A program made the translations under genes and the position numbers. Shown here one piece after another: positions 1-7,361 of a stretch of 64,000 nucleotides of DNA. The stretch's first letter is position 1. Every line of letters starts with the position of its first letter. Origin of the DNA: JACCTU01 sp963769665 (GTDB lineage Bacteria > Actinomycetota > Thermoleophilia > Gaiellales > Gaiellaceae); NCBI GenBank assembly GCA_963769665.1, contig CAVYMQ010000003.1:1178001-1242000 (forward strand). The letters run 5' to 3'. The notes under the pieces were generated by a model. That model was given only the letters and a program-made list of their open reading frames with translations. It ran no database searches and was not told the origin of the DNA.

Positions 1-40
1 CGCCTCCTCGGGCTTCACTTTCGGAGCGTAACAGTGCACA

Positions 41-424
41 TTGCGGAGAGCAGTGCCCGGGGTCAGCGTCCTCATCGCCGACGACCATCGTCTGTTCGCC
101 GAAGCCCTCGAGGCGATCCTCGCGGGCGAGGAACGGATCGAGGTCGTCGCTTACGCCCGCGACGGGCGCGAGGCGGTCGAGCTCTGGCAGCAGCACCGGC
201 CCGACCTGACCCTGATGGACATCGCGATGCCGGTGCTCGACGGGCTGGGCGCCACCCGGGCGATCCGCAAGCTCGACGAGACCGCCTGCATCCTGATGCT
301 CACCGGCTCGAACGCGCGGGACGACGTGGACAAGGCCCGGAAGGCGGGCGCCGCCGGCTACGTGACGAAGGACCGCATCGCCGCGGAGCTGATCGACGCC
401 ATCCTCGAAGTGGCGGGCCGCTAG
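41..424 (+). CDS. Single-domain response regulator (CheY-like receiver)
   Basis: A stand-alone phosphoacceptor receiver domain of about 127 residues with no output domain. The acidic pocket IADDH is at residues 12-16, the phosphoacceptor Asp60 lies in LMDIAMP, the conserved Thr88 in LTGS and Lys110 in YVTKD, so every residue needed for phosphorylation is present. The protein ends directly after the last receiver helix, so it must work through protein contacts or partner a kinase outside the window. The start is uncertain: TTG at 41 lies 6 nt after a weak TAACAG box, and GTG at 53 is the alternative; neither has a convincing Shine-Dalgarno. secG follows 16 nt downstream. The family is clear, the pathway is not known. 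Confidence 0.8.
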   Translation: MRRAVPGVSVLIADDHRLFAEALEAILAGEERIEVVAYARDGREAVELWQQHRPDLTLMDIAMPVLDGLGATRAIRKLDETACILMLTGSNARDDVDKARKAGAAGYVTKDRIAAELIDAILEVAGR

Positions 425-440
425 CTACCATTCCCGCGCC

Positions 441-659
441 ATGGTCGGCGTCTTCGCAGCGATCCACGTTCTCATCAGCTTCGGCCTCGTCGTGCTGGTC
501 CTCATGCACTCCGGGCGCGACGCGGGCATGGGCGGGATGGGCTTCACGCCGCAGTCCCAGGGCGGGACGCACATCGTCGAGCGGAACCTGACCCGGCTCA
601 CGGTCTTCGTGTCGGTGCTCTTCGCCGCCAACACGATCGTGCTCTGGCACCTGCTGTAG
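441..659 (+). CDS. secG: Preprotein translocase subunit SecG
   Basis: A 72-residue protein with two membrane helices (about residues 4-22 and 52-70) joined by a Gly/Met-rich loop (GRDAGMGGMG at 25-34), the layout typical of SecG. SecG is the small non-essential subunit of the SecYEG channel and aids SecA-driven export through the inner membrane. The length fits the family (about 70-80 residues). There is no Shine-Dalgarno; a TACCAT box at 426-431 lies 9 nt before the ATG, suggesting a leaderless or nearly leaderless transcript. It faces tldE convergently across a short repeat-bearing gap. Confidence 0.85.
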   Translation: MVGVFAAIHVLISFGLVVLVLMHSGRDAGMGGMGFTPQSQGGTHIVERNLTRLTVFVSVLFAANTIVLWHLL

Positions 660-661
660 TC

Positions 662-706
662 GAGGCGCAAGTCGCGAATCCGCTTCGCGGCGCGGCCGCG
701 GCGACT
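662..706 (+). repeat. Partial copy of a bipartite palindromic intergenic repeat
   Basis: Positions 662-684 are identical over 23 nt to 3547-3569; the shared core includes GGCGCAAGTCGCGAATCCGC. After that the two diverge, but both continue into a GCGGCCGC-type palindrome. It lies between the convergent ends of secG and tldE. Seen directly; copies 2 and 3 (3553-3623 and 42111-42182) are more complete. Confidence 0.6.
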
Positions 707-725
707 TCCCATCTTTGTCTTGGCG

Positions 726-2093
726 CTACAGACCAGGCTCGGAACCGACGCCGGTGATGTTGAACCGGGCGGTCGCGATCGCCGGGACGAGCGCGCCGAT
801 CGGGTAGCGCTCGCCGTAGAAGTCGCTGCTGTTCACGAGCTGCTGCTCGCGACCGAGGCCGGGGACGTCCTCGAGCATCTGGGGCACGGAGACGGTGAAG
901 CGCAGGTTGACGAGCGGCTCGGCGATCTTGCCGTCGCGGATCCGGAACGTCCCGTCCCGCGTCATGCCGGTGATCACGCCTTCGCGGGGGTCGACGATCC
1001 CTAGGTAGTGGAGGCGCGTCACGTAGATCCCGTCGCCGACGAGCTCGCAGAGCTCCTCGACCGAGTCGACCTCGCCGCCGTCGACGGTGAGCGCGAACGT
1101 GAGCGGCCCGTACTGCCGATAGACCGGCGGCGGTGCGTGGCCCGTCGTCTCGTGGCCGTCGCCGGCGCGGGCCGCGGTCGTGCGGTCCCAGACGACGCCG
1201 CGCGCGACGCCGTTCTCGATCAGCTGCACGCGCTGCTTCGGCACGCCTTCGAAGTCGAAGCGCTTCGGGAGGCCGCGCGGATCGAGCGCGTCGTCGGCGA
1301 TCGTCACCTTCTCGTCCACGATCTTCTCGCCGAGCCGGCCGGCGAGGTACGAGCGCTCCTCGAGCAGACCGTTCGCGCCGAACGCGTCGTAGCCGAAGTA
1401 GTTGATCAGGTCGGCGAACGCGTACGGCTCGAGCACCGCACGGTACGGCGCCGGTTCGATCGTCTTCGCGCCGCGCGTCCGCGCAGCCTTCTGGGCGGCC
1501 TCGCGTCCGACGGCAGCAGGGTCGACGCCGTCCAAGGACCAGCTCGTCTGCGTCGCGTAGCCCGACGCGCCGTCGTCCGCCGAGACGACGAGCGTCGTGA
1601 CGTCGGTCATCGACTGGTGCGCTTCGACACCGGCCGACGAGACGATCGCGAGGTCCGTCACGCCGCTCGTGAAGAACCCGAACTGCCCGGTGGTGGTCGA
1701 CGCGTCGATCGCCGCGCGCGCGAGTCGTGCCTGATCCTCCGGCCCGATCGCAGCGACGGCCTCGTCGAAGCCTTCGACCTCGGGTAACGGCAGCGAACTC
1801 GGTAGGCCGGGGAAGCCTTCCTCCGCGACCGCGCTGTCGGCGGCCTCGGCGGCGCGTTGCGCCAGCAGCTTGAGCCCGTCGTCGTCGAGCCGGTTCGTCG
1901 AGGAGGTGCCGATCTTGCCGTCACGGATCACGCGCAGCGTGACCACGCAGTTCTCGATCAGCGTCGGCTGATGCACCTCCGAGGATGCGAACCGCGCCAG
2001 CCCCGACCGTTCGCAGAGGACGTGCGCCTCCGCGTCGCCGCCGTCGACTGCGCGCAGTGCACGTCCAGCGATCTCCCGCGCGTCGTCGCTCAC
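726..2093 (-). CDS. tldE: TldE/PmbA-family protein, partner of TldD
   Basis: A 455-residue member of the TldD/PmbA family. In E. coli the TldD-TldE heterodimer is a cytoplasmic metalloprotease acting on unfolded peptides such as the CcdA antitoxin and pro-microcin B17. As in other TldE subunits no HExxxH zinc motif is visible here, while the neighbouring tldD carries it. The frame is open further upstream, but the start is placed at GTG 2093 because it overlaps the tldD stop as GTGA (2090-2093), indicating translational coupling, and because the residues upstream of it look like antisense of tldD. The order tldD-tldE in one operon is usual outside enterobacteria. Confidence 0.88.
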   Translation of the reverse strand: MSDDAREIAGRALRAVDGGDAEAHVLCERSGLARFASSEVHQPTLIENCVVTLRVIRDGKIGTSSTNRLDDDGLKLLAQRAAEAADSAVAEEGFPGLPSSLPLPEVEGFDEAVAAIGPEDQARLARAAIDASTTTGQFGFFTSGVTDLAIVSSAGVEAHQSMTDVTTLVVSADDGASGYATQTSWSLDGVDPAAVGREAAQKAARTRGAKTIEPAPYRAVLEPYAFADLINYFGYDAFGANGLLEERSYLAGRLGEKIVDEKVTIADDALDPRGLPKRFDFEGVPKQRVQLIENGVARGVVWDRTTAARAGDGHETTGHAPPPVYRQYGPLTFALTVDGGEVDSVEELCELVGDGIYVTRLHYLGIVDPREGVITGMTRDGTFRIRDGKIAEPLVNLRFTVSVPQMLEDVPGLGREQQLVNSSDFYGERYPIGALVPAIATARFNITGVGSEPGL

Positions 2094-3523
2094 GCTTTGA
2101 CCCCCACCTGCACACCGCGGAAGCGGCATGGCGAAGCGCCGTGGGAGACGTGCGCGCCTTGCCCGGGCTGTCCCTTGCCGCAGTTCGTCAGGCCCTGCAT
2201 GTGCCACGCCTCAGGTCCGGCGACCGCGTCGAGCGAGCCCCAGAACTCCGGGGTGATGCCCGTGTACGTGGCGTCGCGGAGCATCCGCCCGAGCTTGCCT
2301 TTCTTGATCTCCCAGGCGATCTGCGTCCCGAACTGGAAGTTCAACCGCTTGTCGTCGATCGACCAGCTCTTGTTCGTCTCGAAGTACACGCCGTCGTCGA
2401 CCTCGGCGAGCAGGTCGTCGAACGACCCCTCGCCCGGCTCGAGGTGGAGGTTGGTCATTCGGATCAGCGGCATGCGGTTCCAGCCGTCGGCGCGCATCGA
2501 GCCGCCCTCGCCCGCGCCGAGCGTCTCGGCTGTCTCGCGTGACGTCAGGAAGTTGCGCAACACGCCCTCCACGACGATCGGCTCCCGCCGCGCGGGGACG
2601 CCCTCGTCGTCGAAGCCGAACGTCCCGAGGCCGCCCGGCGTTGTCGAGTCCGCGGTGACGTTCATCTTGTCCGAGCCGTAGCGAAGCGAGCCGAGATCGC
2701 CGGCCTTGAGGAAGCTCGTGCCCGCGTACGACGCCTCGCTCCCGTAGACGCGGTCGAGCTCGATCGGATGCCCGACCGACTCGTGCACCTGCAGCTCCAT
2801 CTGCTCAGCGTCGATCACGACGGTCGTCACGGCGGGCGGGCACACGTCGGCGCGCAGGAGCGCAGCAGCCTGCTCCGCGACGCGGGGCGCCTCGCGCTCG
2901 AGCCCGAGGTTCTCGACGTACTCCCAGCCGCCCTGCGCGGACGAGCCGCCGTGAGCGGACGGATACGAGCGCATCTGGAAGCCTCCGTCGCTGGCGGCGA
3001 GCGCGTCGATTCCGCCGCCGGTCTCCACGAGCTCCTGCTCGATCTCGGCGCCGTCGGACGTCACGAGCACCTTGTTCTCGCGTTGCGCACGAACGAACGC
3101 TTCGGTGACCTTCACGTCGGGGTGCCGCAGCGCCTCCTCGGCGCGCACGCACAGGTCGACCTTCTCGGACAGCGAGACCGCGAACGGATCCTTCTCGAAC
3201 GGCGTGCGATAGGTGCCGCTGGAGGCCGGCACGGGCGCGAGCGCCTTTTCGTTTCGGCCGGCGGCGGCAAGCGCGAACGCGCAAGCGCGCAACGCGGCGT
3301 CGCGCGCGCCCTCGGCGTCGAGTCTGCGGTCGCAGGAGAACCCCCAGGCGCCGCCGACGAGCACGCGCACGCCGATTCCTTCCGTCTCCAGATCGATGAC
3401 GTTCTCGACGCGGCCGTTCTTCGTCGAGACCGCCTGCGAACGGCGCACCACCGCACGCGCATCGGCATAGGTCGCACCGGCACCGAGCGCGGCGTCCACC
3501 GCCGCTTTGCAGAGGTCGCGCAC
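2090..3523 (-). CDS. tldD: Metalloprotease TldD
   Basis: The 477-residue catalytic subunit of the TldD/TldE peptidase. The zinc-binding HExxxH is visible as His247-Glu248 and His252 in HESVGHPIELD, and the family's third ligand Cys is in TNCGKGQPGQ near residue 453. It would cleave unfolded or flexible peptides passed into the cavity of the heterodimer. The start is GTG at 3523; no strong Shine-Dalgarno, but a TAGGAT box (3530-3535) lies 6 nt upstream, so a leaderless transcript is likely. tldE follows with a 4-nt overlap. Confidence 0.92.
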   Translation of the reverse strand: MRDLCKAAVDAALGAGATYADARAVVRRSQAVSTKNGRVENVIDLETEGIGVRVLVGGAWGFSCDRRLDAEGARDAALRACAFALAAAGRNEKALAPVPASSGTYRTPFEKDPFAVSLSEKVDLCVRAEEALRHPDVKVTEAFVRAQRENKVLVTSDGAEIEQELVETGGGIDALAASDGGFQMRSYPSAHGGSSAQGGWEYVENLGLEREAPRVAEQAAALLRADVCPPAVTTVVIDAEQMELQVHESVGHPIELDRVYGSEASYAGTSFLKAGDLGSLRYGSDKMNVTADSTTPGGLGTFGFDDEGVPARREPIVVEGVLRNFLTSRETAETLGAGEGGSMRADGWNRMPLIRMTNLHLEPGEGSFDDLLAEVDDGVYFETNKSWSIDDKRLNFQFGTQIAWEIKKGKLGRMLRDATYTGITPEFWGSLDAVAGPEAWHMQGLTNCGKGQPGQGAHVSHGASPCRFRGVQVGVKA

Positions 3524-3552
3524 GGCGGGATCCTACTTAGCAAGTAGAGGCG

Positions 3553-3623
3553 CAAGTCGCGAATCCGCTCACGCGGATCCGCGACCGCTTGGGTGCCGAA
3601 AGGCGGCCGCTCCGCGGCCGCTG
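3553..3623 (+). repeat. Bipartite palindromic intergenic repeat, copy 2
   Basis: Two palindromic blocks separated by 13 nt. The block at 3553-3585 folds as TCGCGAATCCGC / GCGGATCCGCGA around TCAC with one mismatch; the block at 3599-3623 has two GCGGCCGC arms around TCC. The same two blocks occur in inverted orientation at 42111-42182, 32/33 and 24/25 nt identical. It lies in the divergent gap between tldD and tRNA-Leu. This resembles REP/BIME-type elements; the function is not known. Confidence 0.75.
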
Positions 3624-3673
3624 CCACAGCGTCACCCTCAATGCATCGGCGGCTACACTTCCCGCTCCCTCGA

Positions 3674-3759
3674 GCGCTGGTGGCGGAATTGGTAGACGCG
3701 CTAGGTTGAGGGCCTAGTGGCCTTAAACGGCCGTGGAGGTTCAAGTCCTCTCCAGCGCA
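3674..3759 (+). tRNA. tRNA-Leu (anticodon GAG)
   Basis: A complete class II tRNA. The acceptor arms GCGCTGG (3674-3680) and CCAGCGC (3752-3758) pair fully and A3759 is the discriminator. The anticodon stem CTAGG/CCTAG encloses TTGAGGG, giving anticodon GAG for CUC/CUU leucine codons. The long variable arm (GGCC TTAAAC GGCC) is typical of tRNA-Leu, and the T-arm is GGAGG-TTCAAGT-CCTCT. CCA is not encoded. Confidence 0.97.
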
Positions 3760-3765
3760 CTTCGG

Positions 3766-3808
3766 CCCGAGAAAGTCGCCCGGCTCCGCCGGGCTCAACT
3801 TTCTCGGG
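3766..3808 (+). terminator. Hairpin after tRNA-Leu
   Basis: CCCGAGAAAGT (3766-3776) pairs perfectly with ACTTTCTCGGG (3798-3808), and the inner arms CCCGGC/GCCGGG extend the stem. It begins 7 nt after the tRNA. There is no T-tract, so it may end or process the precursor rather than act as a classical intrinsic terminator. Confidence 0.6.
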
Positions 3809-3824
3809 GTCTACGATTCGTGTC

Positions 3825-4037
3825 GTGCTCGCTCCTTCCGTCCTTGAGCTGCTCGACTGGGTGGCAGCTCGGCCCCGGACCTACTCGGAGGCGATAGAGG
3901 CCTGGACGAGCAACTGTCCCCGGCATCCCGCCTGGGACGACGCGCTCTCAGACGGCCTGATCCGGGTCGTCGAGGGGGAGGTCAGGCTGACGCCGCTGGG
4001 GTCTCGGCGACTTGACGCCGTCCGAAGGACTGTCTAG
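3825..4037 (+). CDS. Small hypothetical protein upstream of lexA
   Basis: A 70-residue protein I do not recognise as a named family. It reads as a helical, Arg-rich small domain with the central stretch RPRTYSEAIEAW and an end resembling a winged-helix wing (IRVVEGEVRLTPLG), so a small DNA- or RNA-binding role is conceivable but unproven. The frame is open into the tRNA, but GTG 3825 is chosen because a TACGAT box (3812-3817) lies 7 nt before it, the spacing seen at several apparently leaderless genes here. Its stop is followed within 10 nt by the lexA SOS box, so it is probably not co-transcribed with lexA. Confidence 0.55.
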   Translation: MLAPSVLELLDWVAARPRTYSEAIEAWTSNCPRHPAWDDALSDGLIRVVEGEVRLTPLGSRRLDAVRRTV

Positions 4038-4044
4038 CCTTCTG

Positions 4045-4074
4045 TCGAACACACGTTCGCGGAAACGCGCGTTC
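4045..4074 (+). promoter_or_regulatory. Double SOS box (LexA operators) of lexA
   Basis: GAAC-ACAC-GTTC at 4047-4058 is a perfect match to the actinobacterial/Gram-positive LexA core GAAC-N4-GTTC. A second, imperfect site AAAC-GCGC-GTTC lies at 4063-4074, 16 nt centre to centre. Both lie 27-56 nt before the lexA start, the usual autorepression position. Confidence 0.85.
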
Positions 4075-4100
4075 GCTTCGACCGACCCAGGAGGCAGCAG

Positions 4101-4724
4101 ATGCTCACCGGACGTCAGCAGGAGATTTGGGAGTTCCTGGCCGAGTACGTCGGGCAGCACGGCTACCCGCCGACGGTCAGAGAGATCGGAGAATCCGTCG
4201 GGCTGGCTTCGCCCTCGACGGTGCACGCCCACCTCGCGAACCTCGAGCGAGCGGGCTACCTCAGGCGTGACCCGACGAAGCCGCGGGCCCTCGAGCTGCT
4301 CCGCGACCGCCCGGTCGCTGCTGGAGCCCCGGCCGAAGTCCACAAGCTTCCGCTGCTCGGCTCGATCGCCGCGGGCGCGCCGCTCCTCGCCGAGGAGCAC
4401 GTCGACGAGTACCTGGCCGTGCCGGAGCCGCTCTCGCGCGGGGGCGAGGAGTTCCTGCTCCGCATCCGGGGCGACTCCATGATCAACGCGGGGATCCTCG
4501 ACGGCGACATCGTCGTGATCCGCCGCAGCCAGGACGCGCGGAACGGCGAGATCGTCGCCGCGCTCGTCGGCGACGATGAGTCGGCCAACGAGGCCACCGT
4601 CAAGCGCTTCTACCGGGAAGGCAGCCGGATCAGGCTCCAGCCCGAGAACGACGCCCTCGACCCGATGTACCCGCCGCACGTGCAGATCCTCGGCAAGGTC
4701 GTGGGGGTCTTCCGGAGCCTTTAA
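4101..4724 (+). CDS. lexA: LexA repressor
   Basis: The SOS repressor, 207 residues. The N-terminal winged helix (about 1-65) reads PTVREIGESVGLASPSTVHA over the recognition region. The C-terminal S24 self-cleavage domain shows the scissile Ala91-Gly92 bond in GSIAAGAPLL, the nucleophile Ser126 in GDSM and the general base Lys168 in ATVKRF, so RecA*-stimulated autocleavage should be intact. The ATG at 4101 is preceded by AGGAGG (4089-4094) at 6 nt. Two SOS boxes upstream indicate autoregulation. The next gene starts in the stop codon (TAATG). Confidence 0.97.
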   Translation: MLTGRQQEIWEFLAEYVGQHGYPPTVREIGESVGLASPSTVHAHLANLERAGYLRRDPTKPRALELLRDRPVAAGAPAEVHKLPLLGSIAAGAPLLAEEHVDEYLAVPEPLSRGGEEFLLRIRGDSMINAGILDGDIVVIRRSQDARNGEIVAALVGDDESANEATVKRFYREGSRIRLQPENDALDPMYPPHVQILGKVVGVFRSL

Positions 4725-4921
4725 TGGCGACGCCACTCCACCGCACCCTCGACCAGGAGCTCCAGGCGCTCGTGCGCGGGATCAGCCTGGAGTGCCTCGT
4801 CTGCGGGGAGTTCGTCCTGCGCACCAGGCGCACGGTCTCCTGCCCGGAGTGCGGGTCGCACCTGCGCGGGGCTGTCGAATCGGCGGAGCTCGGGCTACAA
4901 TCCGACGTGCAGGCCGGGTGA
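4724..4921 (+). CDS. Small zinc-ribbon protein co-transcribed with lexA
   Basis: A 65-residue protein with two CxxC knuckles, CLVCGEF near residue 24 and CPECGSH near residue 40, so a single zinc ribbon is very likely. The start ATG overlaps the lexA stop (TAATG), implying coupled translation and SOS control. The last about 13 nt of the frame overlap the 5' end of RNase P RNA. The partner is unknown; zinc ribbons of this size bind nucleic acid or protein. Confidence 0.75.
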   Translation: MATPLHRTLDQELQALVRGISLECLVCGEFVLRTRRTVSCPECGSHLRGAVESAELGLQSDVQAG

Positions 4922-5255
4922 TCGCGAGCGTCTGACGCTCGAGGAAAGTCCGGACACCACAGGGCAGAACGCTGGGGAAATCCCAGGCGGCGAAAGCCGA
5001 CGGAAAGTGGCACAGAAAGGAGACCGCCTCCGGCGCATGACTCTCCGGAGACGCCGGCGGTAAGGGTGAAAAGGTGGGGTAAGAGCCCACCAGCGCCGTG
5101 GTGACGCGGCGGCTCGCCAAACCCCGTTCGGTGCAAGGCGAAACAGGTCCCGCCGAGGTGGCCCGCCGAGGGACCGGGTACGCCGCTCGAGCCGGCGAGA
5201 GATCGTCGGCCTAGAGGGATGATCACCCTCGACAGAATCCGGCTTACAGGCCTGC
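4909..5255 (+). ncRNA. rnpB: RNase P RNA (bacterial type A)
   Basis: The catalytic RNA of RNase P, which trims the 5' leaders of pre-tRNAs. Hallmarks seen: GAGGAAAGTCCGGAC at about 4941 (CR-I, one arm of P4), the GGCGAAAGCC hairpin and AGAAAGGAGACC region in the middle, and ACAGAATCCGGCTTA at about 5232 (CR-V, other arm of P4). The 5' GCAGGCC and 3' GGCCTGC ends pair as P1, which sets the borders. A strong terminator follows 5 nt after the 3' end. Confidence 0.95.
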
Positions 5256-5260
5256 TACCG

Positions 5261-5284
5261 AAAACCCCCGCTCGCGGGGGTTTT
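5261..5284 (+). terminator. Bidirectional intrinsic terminator between rnpB and the histidine kinase
   Basis: AAAACCCCCG (5261-5270), loop CTCG, CGGGGGTTTT (5275-5284) is a perfect 10-bp stem with A- and T-tails, so it should end transcription of rnpB from the left and of the convergent kinase gene from the right. Confidence 0.9.
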
Positions 5285-5287
5285 CCA

Positions 5288-6673
5288 TTAGGCGCGAAGC
5301 GCGATCTCGACCGTCGTGCCGCGACCCGGGAGAGACCGCACCGAGGCCGCACCGGCGATGCTCGCGGCACGCTGGCGGATGTTCCGCAGCCCCTGGCCGG
5401 CGCCGTCCGCCTGCTCCGCGAACCCGCTCCCGTCGTCCGCCACGGTGACGAGCCGACGACCTTCGCGGTGCCAGATCCGAACGACCGCGGTCCTGGCGTT
5501 GGCGTGCTTACGCACGTTCGCCAGCCCCTCCTGGACGATCCGAAAGACTTCGATCTGCTCGTCGGGCGCGAGGTCGACGCGCTGGTCGATCTCGACGTCG
5601 ACCTCGAGCAGGCCGTCCGCCGTCAAGAACTCGACGTAGCGTCGAAGCGCGGCGTCGAACGGTGCGGTTCCGCCCGCAGAAGACAGGGCGAGCACCGCGA
5701 AGCGGGCTTCCTGCTGCGCGGAGACGGTGAGCTCCTTGATGCGCGTGATCGCCTCATCCGTGACCTTGCCGGCCTCGAGCATGCTCGCGTGCGTCGCGAG
5801 CGCGAAGAGGTACTGCGCGAGCCCGTCATGGATGTCGCGTGCGACGCGGGCGCGCTCGTCCGCGACAGCGCGCCCGAACTCGGCCGCGCTGATCGCGCGC
5901 CAGACGCCGACGAGCAGCACGCCGAAGGCGATCACGCGCAGGAAGTCCCCGACGGAGACCGACGTCGGCGGCGTCAGCGGTGCGAAGACGCGGTAGAGCG
6001 CCGAGAAGAGGCTGAGCGTCGCGGCCGAACCGAGCCAGCGGCTGAGGTCGTCGCCGCGGTTGCGGTAACGAAGGCCGAACCCGATCAGGGCGACGAGGCT
6101 GAGCACCGCCTGGAGCGAGAGCGCGATCGTCAGCAGGGCCGGGGGGTCCGGTTGCATCGGCCCGGTCGAGAGCGCCGGAAGGGTCACGCCGAGCGTGCCG
6201 AGCAGCAGCCAGAGGCCGGCGAGCGAGAGCAGCAGCGCGGCCACGGCGTTGCCGAGCGCGCGTTGGCGCGACGTCGAGTTGCCTCGCACGAACGGGGCCG
6301 CGGCAATCAGCGCCATCGCCGCGAGCGCGCCGAAGATCGCCGCCCAGCTCTCGACCCTCGACGGAAAGGGGTCGTCGAGCACGGGAACGATCTCGAAGAC
6401 GAGCGCCGAGGCCGCGGCGACGAAGAAACCCGCAGAGAGCAGGAGGTCGAAACGCCTGCCCTCGACCGCGAAGCGGATGCCCGCGAGGACGGCCACGATC
6501 CCGCCGGCGAGCATGATCGCCGTGTCCAGGACGAGGGCCAGCGGTGGGGTGTCCCACGCGTGGCGGAGGCTCGGGGTGTCGATGAACAGGGCCAGAGCAG
6601 CCCCGAGCAGCCCGAAGAGCAGGAGCTCTCCGGACAGCCAGGCGTCGTAGCCATCCCGTTCGTCGCGGCGCAT
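5288..6673 (-). CDS. Membrane sensor histidine kinase, NarL/DesK type
   Basis: A 461-residue sensor kinase. The first about 260 residues form roughly seven hydrophobic helices and contain no recognisable extracellular ligand domain. The HisKA_3 dimerisation helix carries the phosphoacceptor His282 in ARDIHDGLAQ, followed by an HATPase domain with the N-box NVRKHANA (near 387), the G1 motif DDGSGF (413-418) and GQGLRNIRQRA (426-436). It autophosphorylates and should pass phosphate to a NarL-type regulator. The divergent response regulator starts only 31 nt away and is the obvious partner. The stimulus cannot be read from the sequence. Confidence 0.9.
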   Translation of the reverse strand: MRRDERDGYDAWLSGELLLFGLLGAALALFIDTPSLRHAWDTPPLALVLDTAIMLAGGIVAVLAGIRFAVEGRRFDLLLSAGFFVAAASALVFEIVPVLDDPFPSRVESWAAIFGALAAMALIAAAPFVRGNSTSRQRALGNAVAALLLSLAGLWLLLGTLGVTLPALSTGPMQPDPPALLTIALSLQAVLSLVALIGFGLRYRNRGDDLSRWLGSAATLSLFSALYRVFAPLTPPTSVSVGDFLRVIAFGVLLVGVWRAISAAEFGRAVADERARVARDIHDGLAQYLFALATHASMLEAGKVTDEAITRIKELTVSAQQEARFAVLALSSAGGTAPFDAALRRYVEFLTADGLLEVDVEIDQRVDLAPDEQIEVFRIVQEGLANVRKHANARTAVVRIWHREGRRLVTVADDGSGFAEQADGAGQGLRNIRQRAASIAGAASVRSLPGRGTTVEIALRA

Positions 6674-6683
6674 CTCCCTCTAA

Positions 6684-6705
6684 TCGGCAGCGGGACTCCT
6701 GCCGA
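6684..6705. promoter_or_regulatory. Inverted repeat between divergent kinase and regulator genes
   Basis: TCGGCAG (6684-6690), 8-nt spacer, CTGCCGA (6699-6705): a perfect 7-bp inverted repeat filling most of the 31-nt gap of the divergent pair. The size and position suit an operator for the adjacent LuxR-type response regulator; binding is inferred. Confidence 0.5.
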
Positions 6706-7361
6706 TGAGTCCTGTGATGCAGCCGCGTGTCCTCATCGTCGACGACCACCCCCTGACCCGGGATGCCCTCGCGACCCTGCTCGCCGGGAACGACTTCGAC
6801 GTGGTCGGCCAGGCCGCAGACGGCCAGGAGGCGATCGACGTCGCCGGGAAGCTGAGGCCCCAGCTCGTGCTGCTCGATCTCTCGATGCCGGGCCTCGACG
6901 GGCTCTCGGCGCTGCCCGGCCTCAGGGCCGCGGTGCCCGACGCCGAGGTGATCGTGCTCACGGCCTCCGGCACCGAGGAGAACCTGCTGGCCGCGATCCG
7001 GGCCGGCGCCGCCGGATACCTGTTGAAGAGCGAGCCGCCCGACAAGATCGTCGCGTTTCTCCGCGGCGTCGTTCGGGGCGAGGCCGCGCTCTCGGGCGAG
7101 GTCGCTCGAAGCCTGCTCGACCAGGTGCGGGAGGGCGGCTACCGAAACGGCGGGGTGCCCGACGACATCGCGGGCGCACTGAGCGCGCGCGAGGTGGAGG
7201 TGCTGCTCCTGCTCGACGAGCATCTCGGCACCGACGACATCGCCAAGCGCCTCTTCATCTCGGAGCACACCGTCCGCTCGCACGTCAAGAGCCTGCTCCA
7301 CAAGCTGAACGTGTCCTCGCGCCGCGAGGCGCTCGAGGCGCTCGCCGTCGCCCGCGGCTAG
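6705..7361 (+). CDS. Response regulator, NarL/LuxR family
   Basis: A 218-residue two-domain transcription factor. The receiver domain shows VDDH (12-15), phosphoacceptor Asp58 in LLDLSMP, Thr86 in LTAS and Lys108 in YLLKS; the C-terminal LuxR-type helix-turn-helix spans about 158-215 (LSAREVEVLLLL, then KRLFISEHTVRSHVKSLLHK). It pairs with the divergent kinase gene. The ATG at 6705 overlaps an inverted repeat; ATG 6717 (MQPRVLIVDD) is an equally good start. The inverted repeat suggests autoregulation. Confidence 0.92.
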   Translation: MSPVMQPRVLIVDDHPLTRDALATLLAGNDFDVVGQAADGQEAIDVAGKLRPQLVLLDLSMPGLDGLSALPGLRAAVPDAEVIVLTASGTEENLLAAIRAGAAGYLLKSEPPDKIVAFLRGVVRGEAALSGEVARSLLDQVREGGYRNGGVPDDIAGALSAREVEVLLLLDEHLGTDDIAKRLFISEHTVRSHVKSLLHKLNVSSRREALEALAVARG

